A DNA stretch of 64,000 nt from Negadavirga shengliensis (GTDB lineage Bacteria; Bacteroidota; Bacteroidia; Cytophagales; Cyclobacteriaceae): assembly GCF_042652345.1 (NCBI RefSeq), contig NZ_JBHSJJ010000006.1:186001-250000 (forward strand), written 5' to 3'. Under the pieces are notes generated by a model that did no database searches, was not told where the DNA came from, and saw only the letters and a list, made by a program, of their open reading frames with translations. A program made the translations under genes and the position numbers. The stretch's first letter is position 1. Every line of letters begins with the position of its first letter. Positions 43,491 to 52,491 of this stretch are shown piece after piece.

Positions 43491-44828
43491 TCAATGTACC
43501 TCATATCGAAACTCAGGTTCGGAGACGTCCATTGTCCCTTTTTCATTTATTTCCATCAGCGTCACTTCTTTGATTTCATTGATGAGAATAGGGTCGTATT
43601 TGGCAGACACCCGGATATAATTCTCCGTAAACCCGTGCATTTTCCCATCCTCTACATCGTCTTCAAACAACACTTTGAATGTTTTCCCCAGGTTTTCTTC
43701 ATAAAATTCTCGGCGTTTTTTTTCGGAAAGTATCCGAAGCATTTTTGATCTTTGACTCCTGACTTTCATGGGAACCACCCCATCCATCTCTGCAGCACGG
43801 GTATTGGCCCTTTCTGAATAAGTGAAAACATGCAGGTAGGATACCGGAAGTTCATTCAAAAACCGGTAGGTTTCCAGAAAATTTTCCTCAGTTTCACCGG
43901 GAAAGCCTACGATAACATCCACACCTATACAGCAGTGAGGCATAAGGGCCTTGATTTTATTCACACGGTCCTCATAAAGTTCCCTTAAGTACCTTCTGCC
44001 CATTTTACGAAGGATGGTATTGCTGCCCGACTGCAACGGAATGTGGAAATGCGGCACGAACCTTTGGGACTGGGATACATAATCAATCACCTCATTATTC
44101 AATAAGTTGGGTTCTATAGAGGATATCCTGAACCTTTCTATCCCTTCAACCCGGTCAAGTTCTTTTACCAGATCAATGAATTTTTCCTGCCTTTTACCCT
44201 CCTGAATGCCAAAATCACCGATATTCACGCCAGTAAGGACCACTTCCTTAACGTCGGTGCCGGCGATTTCCCTTGCCGAGGCGAGGATATTGGCAATGGC
44301 GTCACTTCTGCTTTTTCCCCTGGCCAGGGGAATGGTACAAAAAGCGCATCCGTAATTGCAGCCGTCCTGTACCTTCAAAAAAGTTCTGGTCCGGTCATGC
44401 ATACTGAAGGCATTGTTAAAAGCCGTTGCTTCTTTGATCTCGGAAGCCAGGATTTTCGTTTCCTGCGCTGCGGCGAACCCATCCAACAGTTCTATTAACC
44501 TGAATTTCTCTGCAGCGCCCAATACGGCATCCACCCCTTTTATCTCAGCTATTTCCTGTGGTTTTAACTGGGCATAGCATCCTATGATGGCAATAAACGA
44601 ATCAGGTGATATTTTTTTAGCCTCTTTGACTATCTTTTTACATTTTTTGTCCGCGTTGTCCGTCACAGAACAGGTGTTGATGATGAAAATATCAGGCCTA
44701 TCCTCAAACCCAACTTTGAGATAACCTTTATTTTCAAACATACGGCTAATGGTTGAAGTCTCTGCGTAATTCAGTTTACAACCTAGTGTATAGAAAGCTA
44801 CTTTTTTCAAAGCGGAAACATTTTTCAT
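43491..44828 (-). CDS. mtaB: tRNA (N6-threonylcarbamoyladenosine-37 C2) methylthiotransferase MtaB
   Basis: This 445-residue radical SAM methylthiotransferase has an N-terminal cluster-binding domain with TLGCKLNYAETS (Cys near 17), NTCSVTDNADKKC near 51 and IGCYAQLKPQE near 84. The radical SAM motif DGCNYGCAFCTIPLARGKSR (three Cys) is near 155, and a C-terminal TRAM domain follows (about 380-440). The GCKLNYAE variant is characteristic of MtaB rather than MiaB or RimO. It converts t6A37 to ms2t6A37 in tRNAs reading ANN codons. A perfect promoter ends only a few bases before the ATG. Confidence 0.95.
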   Translation of the reverse strand: MKNVSALKKVAFYTLGCKLNYAETSTISRMFENKGYLKVGFEDRPDIFIINTCSVTDNADKKCKKIVKEAKKISPDSFIAIIGCYAQLKPQEIAEIKGVDAVLGAAEKFRLIELLDGFAAAQETKILASEIKEATAFNNAFSMHDRTRTFLKVQDGCNYGCAFCTIPLARGKSRSDAIANILASAREIAGTDVKEVVLTGVNIGDFGIQEGKRQEKFIDLVKELDRVEGIERFRISSIEPNLLNNEVIDYVSQSQRFVPHFHIPLQSGSNTILRKMGRRYLRELYEDRVNKIKALMPHCCIGVDVIVGFPGETEENFLETYRFLNELPVSYLHVFTYSERANTRAAEMDGVVPMKVRSQRSKMLRILSEKKRREFYEENLGKTFKVLFEDDVEDGKMHGFTENYIRVSAKYDPILINEIKEVTLMEINEKGTMDVSEPEFRYEVH

Positions 44829-44836
44829 TCAGCCCA

Positions 44837-44866
44837 CAAAGTTAAGGATTATCTCCGGGTTTTCAA
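44837..44866 (-). promoter_or_regulatory. mtaB promoter, TTG-N19-TAACTTTG
   Basis: On the minus strand TTG (44864-44866) is followed after exactly 19 bases by TAACTTTG (44837-44844). The annotated mtaB ATG is at 44826-44828, only eight bases past the -7 box, which would leave almost no 5' leader. Confidence 0.75.
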
Positions 44867-44984
44867 TTTTACAAAAAAACGAGTCCAAAGGCTAAAAAAT
44901 CTCTCAATCCATGCATTTTTTGGGTATTATTTTTGAAAATCATGTAAATTTTAGCCAACATACCTCATATTTTCACCAATTGGC

Positions 44985-45013
44985 TTGTAATTCCGTATTA
45001 TTTTCTACTTTTG
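44985..45013 (+). promoter_or_regulatory. glnN promoter, TTG-N18-TACTTTTG
   Basis: TTG (44985-44987) and TACTTTTG (45006-45013) are 18 bases apart, close to the Bacteroidota consensus. Transcription would begin near 45020, downstream of an in-frame TTG at 45011; this confirms the ATG at 45044 as the start. Confidence 0.65.
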
Positions 45014-45043
45014 CATATAGTTTTTAAACCACAATATCAAAAA

Positions 45044-47206
45044 ATGGCAACACTAAGACAACAAGCATTGATGAAGGTGCAATCCAGGCCAAAGGTAATC
45101 GCCGTTGCACCTTCACTGAAAATTTCTGATTATTTTGGAACTCAGGTTTTCGGGTTGAAGGAAATGCAGGCATCTCTTGCTCCTTCTGTCTTTCAGAAAG
45201 TGAGTTCTGCAATAGACAAAGGGACCAAAATTGACATGTCGACTGCGGATGAGATTGCAACTGCCGTGAAGAGTTGGGCAATGTCTAAAGGTGCCACCCA
45301 CTATACGCATTGGTTTCAGCCTTTGACAGGTTCCACAGCCGAAAAACATGATACTTTTTTTGATGCAATGTCCGGTATGGAAAAATTCAAAGGCAGTGCA
45401 TTGGTACAACAGGAGCCGGATGCCTCCTCTTTCCCCAGTGGCGGATTAAGAACTACCTTTGAAGCCAGGGGATATACTGCCTGGGATCCCAGTTCCCCGA
45501 TCTTTATATTTGATCAGACGCTTTGTATTCCCACCATCTTTGTGTCTTACACAGGGGAGGCGCTTGATTTCAAAACCCCGTTGATCAGGTCTACTGAAGC
45601 CATCAACAATGCGGCCGTGGATATCTGTCAGTTTTTTGACAGAAACGTGAGGAAAGTAAACCCTTCACTTGGGGTTGAGCAGGAATATTTTGTGGTGGAC
45701 AGGGCGTTGTATGCTACACGGCCTGATTTGGTAATGGCTGGAAGAACAGTGTTTGGCCATAACCCTGCCAGGGGACAGCAATTGGATGACCATTACTTCG
45801 GTTCTATCCCTTCCCGGGTGAAAGAATACATGAAGGATTTTGAAATAGAGGCGCTTAAATTAGGCATACCTGTTTCCACCCGTCACAATGAGGTGGCTCC
45901 GGGTCAGTTTGAAGTGGCGCCGCTTTTTGAGGATATCAACAAAGCGACAGACCATAACCTGCTGCTGATGGATGTGATGGAAAAGGTAGCTGAAAAGCAT
46001 GGTTTGAAAGTGCTTTTTCATGAGAAGCCCTTCGCAGGACTGAACGGCAGCGGTAAGCACAACAACTGGTCTTTGATTACGGATACAGGCGTTAATCTTT
46101 TCCAACCCAGCAATTCGGCAAGGGAAAACTTACAGTTCCTTTGCTTTTTGGTTTCCACAATTAAAGCGGTTCATAAGTATGCCGACTTGCTTCGTGCAAG
46201 CATCGCCTCTGCCGCCAACGACTTCAGATTAGGTGCCAACGAGGCTCCTCCGGCAATCATTTCCGTTTTCCTGGGTTCTACGCTTTCCGGAATTCTGGAT
46301 GAATTGGAGAAGAATGGAAACATCAAAATCGAAAAAGGGGACAACATGTACATGAAATTGGGTATTTCGAAGATACCTGAAATCATCCTGGATAACACGG
46401 ACCGAAACAGGACATCTCCCTTTGCTTTTACCGGTAATAAATTTGAATTCAGAGCAGTGGGTTCAAGCGCAAATCCTGCGGGACCGATGACAGCATTAAA
46501 TGTAATCGTTGCTGATGTGCTTAAACAGCTCAAAAGAGATATTGATAGGGAAATCGACGGAGGAAAAGAGAAAAAGATAGCCATAGTAGATGTGCTTAGA
46601 AAATACATCAAAGAAAGCAAAGACATCAGATTTGAAGGGGATGGTTATTCTGAGGAATGGGAGAAGGAAGCCGCAAAAAGGGGGCTTTCAAACCTTAAGA
46701 GCACGCCGTATGCCCTGGATGTGCTGATTTCCAAGCAAGTGGCGGAACTATATTGTAGGCATAATGTCCTGAATGAGAAGGAACTCCATGCCCGCCATGA
46801 AATCAGGTTGGAGAATTATGTGATGAAGGTTCAGATCGAATCCAGGGTAATGGGGGATTTGGCGCTTAACCACATCATTCCCACGGCCATACAGTATCAG
46901 AATAAACTGATCCAAAATGCAAACGGTCTGAAGGGCTTGGGGCTTGACCACAGAGCGGCAATAGAGACCATTGAAGAAATCAGCAAGCACATCGAATCCC
47001 TGAAAGCCAATGTCGGCAATATGATTGAAGCCAGGAAAAGGATCAATAAGATTGAAGACATCACTGAAAAATCGAAGCTTTACAGCACCGATGTGAAGGA
47101 CGCATTTTTCCATAAGATCAGGTATGCCGTTGACAAACTGGAACTCCTGGTCGATGATGAGTGGTGGCCATTAACCAAATATAGAGAGATGCTGTTTTTG
47201 AAATAG
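45044..47206 (+). CDS. glnN: glutamine synthetase type III
   Basis: From the ATG at 45044 (TSS argument in the promoter entry) the protein is 720 residues, matching type III glutamine synthetases, much longer than type I. Family features include the N-terminal RPKVIAVAPSLKISDYFG, the GS motif THYTHWFQPLTGSTAEKHDTF near 85, GLRTTFEARGYTAWDPSSP near 135, the glutamate-binding FHEKPFAGLNGSGKHNNWS near 330, RASIASAANDFRLGANEAPP near 385 and NRTSPFAFTGNKFEFRAVGS near 460. It makes glutamine from glutamate, ammonia and ATP in the cytoplasm. A strong terminator follows. Confidence 0.97.
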   Translation: MATLRQQALMKVQSRPKVIAVAPSLKISDYFGTQVFGLKEMQASLAPSVFQKVSSAIDKGTKIDMSTADEIATAVKSWAMSKGATHYTHWFQPLTGSTAEKHDTFFDAMSGMEKFKGSALVQQEPDASSFPSGGLRTTFEARGYTAWDPSSPIFIFDQTLCIPTIFVSYTGEALDFKTPLIRSTEAINNAAVDICQFFDRNVRKVNPSLGVEQEYFVVDRALYATRPDLVMAGRTVFGHNPARGQQLDDHYFGSIPSRVKEYMKDFEIEALKLGIPVSTRHNEVAPGQFEVAPLFEDINKATDHNLLLMDVMEKVAEKHGLKVLFHEKPFAGLNGSGKHNNWSLITDTGVNLFQPSNSARENLQFLCFLVSTIKAVHKYADLLRASIASAANDFRLGANEAPPAIISVFLGSTLSGILDELEKNGNIKIEKGDNMYMKLGISKIPEIILDNTDRNRTSPFAFTGNKFEFRAVGSSANPAGPMTALNVIVADVLKQLKRDIDREIDGGKEKKIAIVDVLRKYIKESKDIRFEGDGYSEEWEKEAAKRGLSNLKSTPYALDVLISKQVAELYCRHNVLNEKELHARHEIRLENYVMKVQIESRVMGDLALNHIIPTAIQYQNKLIQNANGLKGLGLDHRAAIETIEEISKHIESLKANVGNMIEARKRINKIEDITEKSKLYSTDVKDAFFHKIRYAVDKLELLVDDEWWPLTKYREMLFLK

Positions 47207-47230
47207 CAGATTAACTGAATGATGTTTTGT

Positions 47231-47270
47231 AAAAAGAGGCTGTCTCAAATCCGGGACAGCCTCTTTTTTT
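47231..47270 (+). terminator. strong Rho-independent terminator after glnN
   Basis: AAAAAGAGGCTGTC (47231-47244) pairs perfectly over 14 bp with GACAGCCTCTTTTT (47255-47268) and is followed by further T residues. It shares the AAAAGAGGCTGT stem with the terminator near 12,265. Confidence 0.93.
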
Positions 47271-47481
47271 GTTTTTACGTGTATATAATTGAATTTACTG
47301 TACCCGGCAGGAAATCCCCGGACTCTTTGACGGATCTCTACAGGATTTTGCCGAGGGAAACCCTGGTCTGTGCTTTAGAAACAGGGTTTGAAATGTGAAG
47401 CGTTTCGCTGGCCATGTAAAAAAACAAATCAAAATATGTGAATATTTTTTTTTCAAAAAGAATATGGTTATAATTGCCCAA

Positions 47482-47495
47482 GTTAATCGATTAAC
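47482..47495. promoter_or_regulatory. LacI-type operator GTTAATCGATTAAC, site 1
   Basis: A perfect 14-bp palindrome with central CG, about 400 bases before the susC start. The same core occurs at four other places in the locus and nowhere else that I saw in the window. The LacI-family protein encoded at 54.3 kb is the likely ligand. Confidence 0.8.
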
Positions 47496-47550
47496 ATAAA
47501 TAGCAATAAGAATCATGCGTTTTACAACTGCTTTTTTATTGTGGCTTGTA

Positions 47551-47562
47551 TTAATCGATTAA
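47551..47562. promoter_or_regulatory. LacI-type operator TTAATCGATTAA, site 2
   Basis: The 12-bp core of the same palindrome, flanked by A and C, 68 bases downstream of site 1. A TTG (47546-47548) precedes it by two bases, as expected if the site overlaps a promoter spacer; the -7 position (TAATTAAC, 47568-47575) is only a partial match. Confidence 0.78.
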
Positions 47563-47773
47563 CTAATTAATTAACATTAACTAACCCAATAACGGTATGA
47601 AACATTTCTACATTCAGCTGAAGTTACCCAACCCCGATCAAAGATCATCTCGCTAAGAAAAAGGTCTGTCAAGAGGATAATCATGCGTATTGTTTTCGGC
47701 GATTAACCAGGCGTATTCCATCTTTAATACATGCCATTTTAAAAATTTAACATCGCAGGATGAGAGCTTTTGA

Positions 47774-47787
47774 GTTAATCGATTAAC
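47774..47787. promoter_or_regulatory. LacI-type operator GTTAATCGATTAAC, site 3
   Basis: A perfect 14-bp copy about 100 bases before the susC ATG, immediately preceded by TTTTG (47768-47772). It is the closest of the three sites to the gene. Confidence 0.8.
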
Positions 47788-47887
47788 GGATTAAAAGTCG
47801 GCAGTTCCCCAGGTATAGGGTTTTCAATCCTGTTTTAACTTAAAAATCTTACAAATAATATGGTAAACCAATACACTCAAAATAGTC

Positions 47888-50800
47888 ATGAAGTATTTAT
47901 TGAAAAATTGGAGGAGAACAAATACTCATTGTAGTTTTTTTATATTATGCACCACCTTGTTTTTAATGAATGTAAAAGTCTCAAATGCATTTCAACGGGA
48001 AGGTGATAAAATTACCGTTCAGGGAAAAGTATCAGACGAAAGCGGCATGGAAATGCCCGGGGTATTGATCAGGATCACGGGAACGGGTGAGGGGACTTCC
48101 ACCGATGCATCCGGGAATTATTCCATTCAGGTTTCACCGGATGCTGTTTTGATTTTTTCTTTTATGGGTTACGAATCCCAGGAAATACCCGTTGGCAGCA
48201 GAAGTGAAATCAATACCGTAATGGCTGAGGACATCGGCCAACTTGAGGAAATTGTTGTTGTCGGCTACGGGGTGGTGGATAAAAAAGATATCACAGGATC
48301 TGTGAACTCATTGCGATCCAGGGATTTCAATCCCGGTGTCCAAATGTCTGTAGATCAAATGATACAAGGCAGGGCACCAGGTGTTCAGGTCACACAGGCC
48401 AGTTCGGAACCAGGAGGGGGGATTTCCATAAGAATCCGTGGCGCTTCATCCATTACGGCCGGGAATGAACCCTTGTACGTCATTGATGGATTGCCGATCA
48501 CCAATTTCCCGGCTCCCGGGTCCGCTGTGGATGCCAATCCCAATCCCAGAAACCCGTTAAACGCCCTGAACCCGGAAGACGTGGAATCCATTGAAGTGTT
48601 GAAGGATGCTTCGGCCACCGCAATTTATGGCTCGAGAGGGGCAAATGGTGTGATACTCATTACCACTAAAAGGGGAAACAGGGGGAAAATGAAAGTAGAA
48701 TATAATACTTATGTAGGTATGCAGGAAGTGGCTAGAAAACTGGACGTACTTTCAGCACCCGAATACATGAATTTCCTGAATGACTTAAGGGCCGAATCAG
48801 GAGGAAATCCGGTTTTTACACAGGAGGAAATTGCAGCGATAGGGAACGGCACCAACTGGCAGGATGAAATTTTCAGGACAGCACCGGTCCAGAATCACCA
48901 GCTTTCTTTCAGTGGGGGATCAAGTGATACACAATATTACCTTTCTTTGAATTACATGGACCAGGAAGGTGTGGTGATCAATTCCGGTGCTAAACGCTAC
49001 ACCGCAAGGATCAACCTGAACCATACTTTGGACAGGTTTAATTTTGGGCTCAACCTAAATACCAGCGTGCTTCAGGATAATTACGTGCCTTTTGGGCTGG
49101 GGATAAACGCCGGAGCAGGCGTGATTGCCACTGCCCTTCAGATGGACCCTACCATGCCTGTAAGAAATCCCGACGGGAGTTATTCGGAAAGCAACATCGT
49201 TGACCTGGATAATCCTGTGGCTATTGCCAATACCATATTTGATGAAGCTGAAACCAACCGGGTTTTTGGGAGTTTTTTTGCTGAATATTCCCTTACGGAC
49301 AATTTGAAAGCAAAGGTGAATTTTGGGAGTGACCGACAATCCATCCGGAGGGATGGGTTTGTTTCCAAGGAAACCAAAAGAGGACAGCTCTCCAACGGCC
49401 AGGCCGATATCGCCCAACAGGACAGATCCAACTATTTGGCGGAATTGACATTGAGTTATGATAAGGAATTTGAGGGTAGCCATAGGCTGAATGCAGTGGC
49501 TGGATATACCTATCAGGAATTTAACGGCAGGGGTTTCAATGCAGGAGCCAGGAATTTTCCTACAGACGCATTTTTCACCAACAATTTAAGTGCCGGCGAA
49601 CAGGAGCAGTATGTTATTGGCTCGGGAAGATTTAAAAACCAATTGCTGTCCTATTTGGGGAGGGCAAATTATTCTTTTATGAATAAATACTTGATAACGG
49701 CTGCTTTTAGAATAGACGGTTCATCGAGATTTGGAGAAGAAAACAAGTTCGGGTATTTCCCTTCTTTGGCTTTGGGATGGAGGCTTGTGGATGAGGGTGT
49801 TGTTTCCAATATGGACTTGTTTTCAGAACTTAAGCTAAGGGCAAGTTACGGCGTTACCGGTAACCAGGAAATAGGCAATTATCAATCCCAGGTGTTGATG
49901 GGCGTGACAGGGGATGCGATTTTTAACAAATCCCGCAACGTCGGAATAGCTCCGGTCCGGTTGGGAAATCCGGATCTGAAATGGGAAACTACACGGCAGG
50001 TCAATGTGGGACTTGATTATGGGTTTTTGGAAGACCGGATTACCGGTTCCGTGGACTACTTTGTCAAAAACACGAATGACTTGTTGCTGTTTTTGCCAAT
50101 TCCCCGTACCAGCGGGTTTTCCACGTCGCTTCAAAATGTAGGCGATGTGCGGAACAGCGGCCTGGAATTCCTGGTAAACTCTCACAATATCGTGGGTGAA
50201 TTTAACTGGTCTACCACATTTAACCTGGCTACGGTGAGGAATGAGGTCACCAATTTGGGACCGTTGAACAGAATTTTGCAGGGAGGTATCCGGTTCATTG
50301 ACCAATTCAGTATCCTGGAGGAAGGGGCACCCATCAATGCCTACTTCGGTTACCAAGTGGAGGGGGTTTTCCAATCCGCTGAGGAAATAGCCAATTCAGC
50401 CCAGCCCAATGCCCAGCCGGGCCAACTGAAATACAGGGATATCAACAATGATGGACAGATCAATGCGGATGACCGTACCATCATAGGCAGTCCGTTTCCG
50501 GATTTTACTGTCGGGATTAACAACAACTTTTCCTACAGAGGTTTTGATTTCAGTTTTTTCTTTGATGGCTCCTACGGCAATGAAATGCTGAATTTTACCA
50601 GAATAGATACAGAAAACCCGATAGAATTCAGAAGAAACAGACAGGATTACGTTCTGGAAAGATGGACGGCTGAAAACCCTTCCTCCGAACAACCTTCATT
50701 TCGATCAAATCCCCTTCAGGTAAACAGCAGGGCTGTTGAGGATGCGTCGTTTTTAAGACTCAGGAATTTAAGGCTTGGCTACAGCTTTCCCAGACTGCAA

Positions 50801-50977
50801 TCAAGACTGATCTCTTCTTTGTCAATGTACTTAACAGGCCAAAACCTGTTTACAATTACCAATTATAGCGGTTTCAATCCTGATGTGAGTGTCTTGGGGA
50901 CTTCCAACCTCAGGGTTGATTACAATGCCTATCCACTGGCTAAGATCTATACTATAGGAATTAACATCGGCATTTAA
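47888..50977 (+). CDS. SusC/RagA-family TonB-dependent transporter of the GH172 locus
   Basis: This 1,029-residue protein has a signal segment (SFFILCTTLFLMNVKVSNAF), a carboxypeptidase-D-like domain (about 43-115, ITVQGKVSDESGMEMPGVLI), a TonB box with EEIVVVGYGVVDKKDITGSV (120-139), a plug domain with VIDGLPI and IEVLKDASATAIYGSRGANG, and a beta-barrel through to INIGI. It imports glycan fragments with the SusD-like partner encoded 12 bases downstream. Three LacI-type operators lie upstream, so it is probably induced by a sugar released from the target glycan. Confidence 0.96.
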   Translation: MKYLLKNWRRTNTHCSFFILCTTLFLMNVKVSNAFQREGDKITVQGKVSDESGMEMPGVLIRITGTGEGTSTDASGNYSIQVSPDAVLIFSFMGYESQEIPVGSRSEINTVMAEDIGQLEEIVVVGYGVVDKKDITGSVNSLRSRDFNPGVQMSVDQMIQGRAPGVQVTQASSEPGGGISIRIRGASSITAGNEPLYVIDGLPITNFPAPGSAVDANPNPRNPLNALNPEDVESIEVLKDASATAIYGSRGANGVILITTKRGNRGKMKVEYNTYVGMQEVARKLDVLSAPEYMNFLNDLRAESGGNPVFTQEEIAAIGNGTNWQDEIFRTAPVQNHQLSFSGGSSDTQYYLSLNYMDQEGVVINSGAKRYTARINLNHTLDRFNFGLNLNTSVLQDNYVPFGLGINAGAGVIATALQMDPTMPVRNPDGSYSESNIVDLDNPVAIANTIFDEAETNRVFGSFFAEYSLTDNLKAKVNFGSDRQSIRRDGFVSKETKRGQLSNGQADIAQQDRSNYLAELTLSYDKEFEGSHRLNAVAGYTYQEFNGRGFNAGARNFPTDAFFTNNLSAGEQEQYVIGSGRFKNQLLSYLGRANYSFMNKYLITAAFRIDGSSRFGEENKFGYFPSLALGWRLVDEGVVSNMDLFSELKLRASYGVTGNQEIGNYQSQVLMGVTGDAIFNKSRNVGIAPVRLGNPDLKWETTRQVNVGLDYGFLEDRITGSVDYFVKNTNDLLLFLPIPRTSGFSTSLQNVGDVRNSGLEFLVNSHNIVGEFNWSTTFNLATVRNEVTNLGPLNRILQGGIRFIDQFSILEEGAPINAYFGYQVEGVFQSAEEIANSAQPNAQPGQLKYRDINNDGQINADDRTIIGSPFPDFTVGINNNFSYRGFDFSFFFDGSYGNEMLNFTRIDTENPIEFRRNRQDYVLERWTAENPSSEQPSFRSNPLQVNSRAVEDASFLRLRNLRLGYSFPRLQSRLISSLSMYLTGQNLFTITNYSGFNPDVSVLGTSNLRVDYNAYPLAKIYTIGINIGI

Positions 50978-50989
50978 ATTATCAGAGAG

Positions 50990-52423
50990 ATGAAAAATCT
51001 TTATACAATCACCATCATATTATTGGTTTCCTCACTATATGCCTGTAGTGATTTATTGGAAGAAGAAGTTTTTGGGGAATTGGCGCCCAGCAACTTTTTC
51101 AATAACCAAGAGGATGCGGAATCCATTCTGAACGCGGCATATGCCAATTCACAAGGTTACCGTGATCTGGCCCGCGATTACCTCACATTTGGAGAATTCA
51201 ACACTGATTTAGCACTTCAGCGTGAGGGGGCGATCAGTACCTTCATCCATCCGGTTGAGAATTTTACCTGGGACTCAACGCATCCATGGCTACAGGGTTT
51301 GTGGGCCCGTTATTATTCAGCCATATACAGAACCAATACCATTCTGGATTATGTGCCGGATATTGAAATGGATGAGGAAAGGAAACGCCAGATCCTGGCA
51401 GAAGCAAGGTTTTTGCGTGCATTTAATTACTTTTACCTCTATGATCTTTTTGGTCCGACACCTTTGATTGTCAGCAGTTTGACATCAGTAGATGATAGAC
51501 CTGAACGGGCTTTAGCAGAAGAATTCCAAAAGTTTATAGAAGATGAATTAAGAGACGTTAGTGCCATCCTTCCTGCAACCCAGGCGCAATATCCCCGGGC
51601 CACAAAAGGAGCCGCATTGGGTTTTTTATGCAAATTTTACCTGAACAACCGGAAATGGCAGGAAGCCGCAGCGACGGCCCAGGAAATTATTGAGAGCAAT
51701 GACTATGAAATATTCATGGGGAATCACAGGGCGGATCTTTTTGCTTTGGGGAATGAGGGCAACAAGGAGTTTCTATTCGCTGTACCTTTTATTGCACATA
51801 GCGCTATCGGAAACACCTATCTCAGTCACGCGGCTCCTCCAGGTTACAGGTTTCAGTTTCCGCCTAAGGTAAATTTCGCCGCTCAGTTCAAAATCTACTC
51901 TGATTTTATTGATACTTTCGAACCTGATGACCAACGGTTGGCTGCTTTTTTGTTTGAATACACAAATCAAGCAGGCAATACGGTGGTATTGGGAACCGAT
52001 GATGCAAGGAGCTTTAAATACCCAGAAGATCCCAATGGGGTCGGGGATGTAAGCAGCAATGACTTTCCTTTGTTAAGGTATGCAGACATCCTGTTGTCCC
52101 GGGCGGAAGCACTGAATGAATTATCGGGGCCTAATGAGGAATCCATTTCCCTGATTAATGAGGTCAGGCAAGCGGCCAGGGTATCCCCTGTTTCCCTGGC
52201 GGATTTTACCGACCAGTCCGATTTGCGCGATTTTATATTGGCGGAGAGGGGAAGGGAATTCCATACTGAAGCGTTACGGAGGCAGGATTTGATCCGTCAT
52301 GGAAGGTTTATAGCGTCAGCTCTTTCCCGGGGAATGCCGGCCAGTCCACATCATGTGCTTTATCCCATTCCGCAAGTCGAAATGGATGCCAATCCCAACC
52401 TGATTCAAAATGACGGATATTAG
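50990..52423 (+). CDS. SusD/RagB-family nutrient-binding lipoprotein of the GH172 locus
   Basis: This 477-residue protein has a lipoprotein signal KNLYTITIILLVSSLYAC (Cys19). SusD features follow: an AYANSQG segment, a RTNTILDYVPDIEMDEERK helix, ILAEARFLRAFNYFYLYDLFG and a C-terminal FILAERGREFHTEALRRQDLIRHG, ending VLYPIPQVEMDANPNLIQNDGY, the usual closing motif of the family. It caps the SusC barrel and binds the glycan at the cell surface. Confidence 0.95.
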   Translation: MKNLYTITIILLVSSLYACSDLLEEEVFGELAPSNFFNNQEDAESILNAAYANSQGYRDLARDYLTFGEFNTDLALQREGAISTFIHPVENFTWDSTHPWLQGLWARYYSAIYRTNTILDYVPDIEMDEERKRQILAEARFLRAFNYFYLYDLFGPTPLIVSSLTSVDDRPERALAEEFQKFIEDELRDVSAILPATQAQYPRATKGAALGFLCKFYLNNRKWQEAAATAQEIIESNDYEIFMGNHRADLFALGNEGNKEFLFAVPFIAHSAIGNTYLSHAAPPGYRFQFPPKVNFAAQFKIYSDFIDTFEPDDQRLAAFLFEYTNQAGNTVVLGTDDARSFKYPEDPNGVGDVSSNDFPLLRYADILLSRAEALNELSGPNEESISLINEVRQAARVSPVSLADFTDQSDLRDFILAERGREFHTEALRRQDLIRHGRFIASALSRGMPASPHHVLYPIPQVEMDANPNLIQNDGY

Positions 52424-52491
52424 TCTTATTAAATAAAGCCGCTATTTTAATAACTTCAAACGCATTATCATAAGTAATAAAAACCAGAAAG

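Larger units (their letters stand above)
47271..47887. other. regulatory region upstream of the second susC
   Basis: This roughly 600-base stretch holds no credible gene. It contains three TTAATCGATTAA palindromes (annotated separately) and a lone half-site (GCGATTAACC near 47,700). No full TAnnTTTG box was found, though a TTG precedes each palindrome by 2-5 bases. Confidence 0.6.

Noticed and set aside
47597..47656. A 19-codon frame upstream of the second susC as a possible leader peptide
   Set aside because: It has no run of regulatory codons, no following attenuator structure and no conservation evidence; it is short enough to be chance.
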